From contig CAJUFP010000051.1 in the NCBI GenBank assembly GCA_910585645.1, forward strand, positions 1 through 31,483: a stretch of DNA of 31,483 nucleotides, in the 5' to 3' direction. How positions within the stretch are numbered: position 1 is the first letter of the stretch; every line of letters begins with the position of its first letter. The stretch is from an uncultured Hungatella sp. Lineage in GTDB: Bacteria; Bacillota; Clostridia; Lachnospirales; Lachnospiraceae. Shown one piece after another: positions 31,423-31,483 of the stretch. The position numbers and the translations under genes are program-made. The notes beneath the pieces were generated by a model. It was not told where the DNA came from. It searched no databases and saw only the letters and a list, made by a program, of their open reading frames with translations.

Positions 31423-31450
31423 ATTATATAGGCAATTGTTAAATTGCCAA
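31423..31450 (-). promoter_or_regulatory. Toxin-antitoxin promoter with operator in the spacer
   Basis: On the minus strand TTGGCA (31450-31445), 16 bases and a perfect TATAAT (31428-31423) form the promoter. The inverted repeat GGCAATT-GTTA-AATTGCC (31431-31448) lies between the boxes, as expected for autorepression by the antitoxin or the complex. Confidence 0.7.
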
Positions 31451-31476
31451 ACCCATTGATTTTATTGGGTTTTTTT
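31449..31476 (+). terminator. Terminator-like hairpin at the right edge
   Basis: AAACCCA (31449-31455) and TGGGTTT (31466-31472) pair around a 10-base loop, with seven T at 31470-31476 on the plus strand. No plus-strand gene leads into it within the window, so its role is unclear; it may shield the toxin-antitoxin promoter from neighbouring transcription. Confidence 0.3.
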
Positions 31477-31483
31477 ATTGTTT

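Noticed and set aside
1..31483. CRISPR array or anti-phage defence island
   Set aside because: No regularly spaced repeats and no cas or recognisable defence genes apart from the toxin-antitoxin pair.

Overview
The window looks like a chromosomal segment from an anaerobic, gut-type Clostridia, most likely Lachnospiraceae (Clostridium/Enterocloster/Hungatella-like). The signs are a moderately high G+C low-GC-Gram-positive style, AGGAGG-type ribosome binding sites, [FeFe] hydrogenases, a BlaR1/M56-type fragment, LplABC-type sugar importers and hexuronate genes. This placement is inference from gene content, not from a marker gene.

Layout. 1-840: a truncated M56/BlaR1-like membrane protein (-) and a divergent promoter pair. 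840-3849: an aldo/keto reductase and a methyl-accepting chemotaxis protein (+); the chemotaxis gene has a long, structured, terminator-containing leader. 3910-9327 (-): a five-gene redox/H2 operon read right to left. Its order is a NuoE-like [2Fe-2S] protein, an [FeFe] hydrogenase-like protein with Fe-S and PAS domains (sensor type), a SpoIIE/PP2C phosphatase, a second (group-B-like) [FeFe] hydrogenase, and a lone ABC ATPase. A promoter with a Rex-like operator precedes it. 9767-10150: tRNA-Leu(UAG) with promoter and terminator, then a palindromic repeat. 10148-12071: a membrane-anchored MerR regulator with a textbook 19-bp-spacer promoter, a Sel1-like gene broken by an apparent one-base frameshift, and a small hypothetical gene.

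12102-17080 (-) is a hexuronate operon: uxuA (mannonate dehydratase), uxuB (fructuronate reductase), a GntR/FCD regulator and a GH4 glycosidase. It is driven by a consensus promoter whose -35 lies inside a 36-bp imperfect palindrome. 17472-18020 (+) is a YcxB-like membrane protein, followed by a relic of a MocR-type regulator.

18322-27563 (-) is a seven-gene catabolic operon. In transcription order it encodes a fusion of a four-carbon-acid-sugar kinase (DUF1537) with an iron-type alcohol dehydrogenase, a DHDPS/NAL-family aldolase, a PdxA2-type dehydrogenase, a lipoprotein sugar-binding protein, two LplB/LplC-type permeases and a cytosolic BNR/Asp-box propeller enzyme. It ends in a strong terminator. 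Divergently transcribed is a PrpR-N/Fis regulator that lacks the GAFTGA loop, followed by a YrbG-type Na+/Ca2+ exchanger. The right edge holds a RelE/ParE toxin and its antitoxin, with an operator inside the promoter.

How they work together. The two catabolic operons look like parts of an acid-sugar economy: uptake of a glycoside or acid sugar, intracellular cleavage, then conversion through aldonate/uronate intermediates to pyruvate, DHAP or KDG. The hydrogenase operon would handle or sense the resulting reducing power. The most unusual items are the kinase-dehydrogenase fusion with a preserved internal Shine-Dalgarno, the 7-gene operon as an uncharacterised pathway, its GAFTGA-less activator, and the H2-sensor operon with its candidate Rex site.
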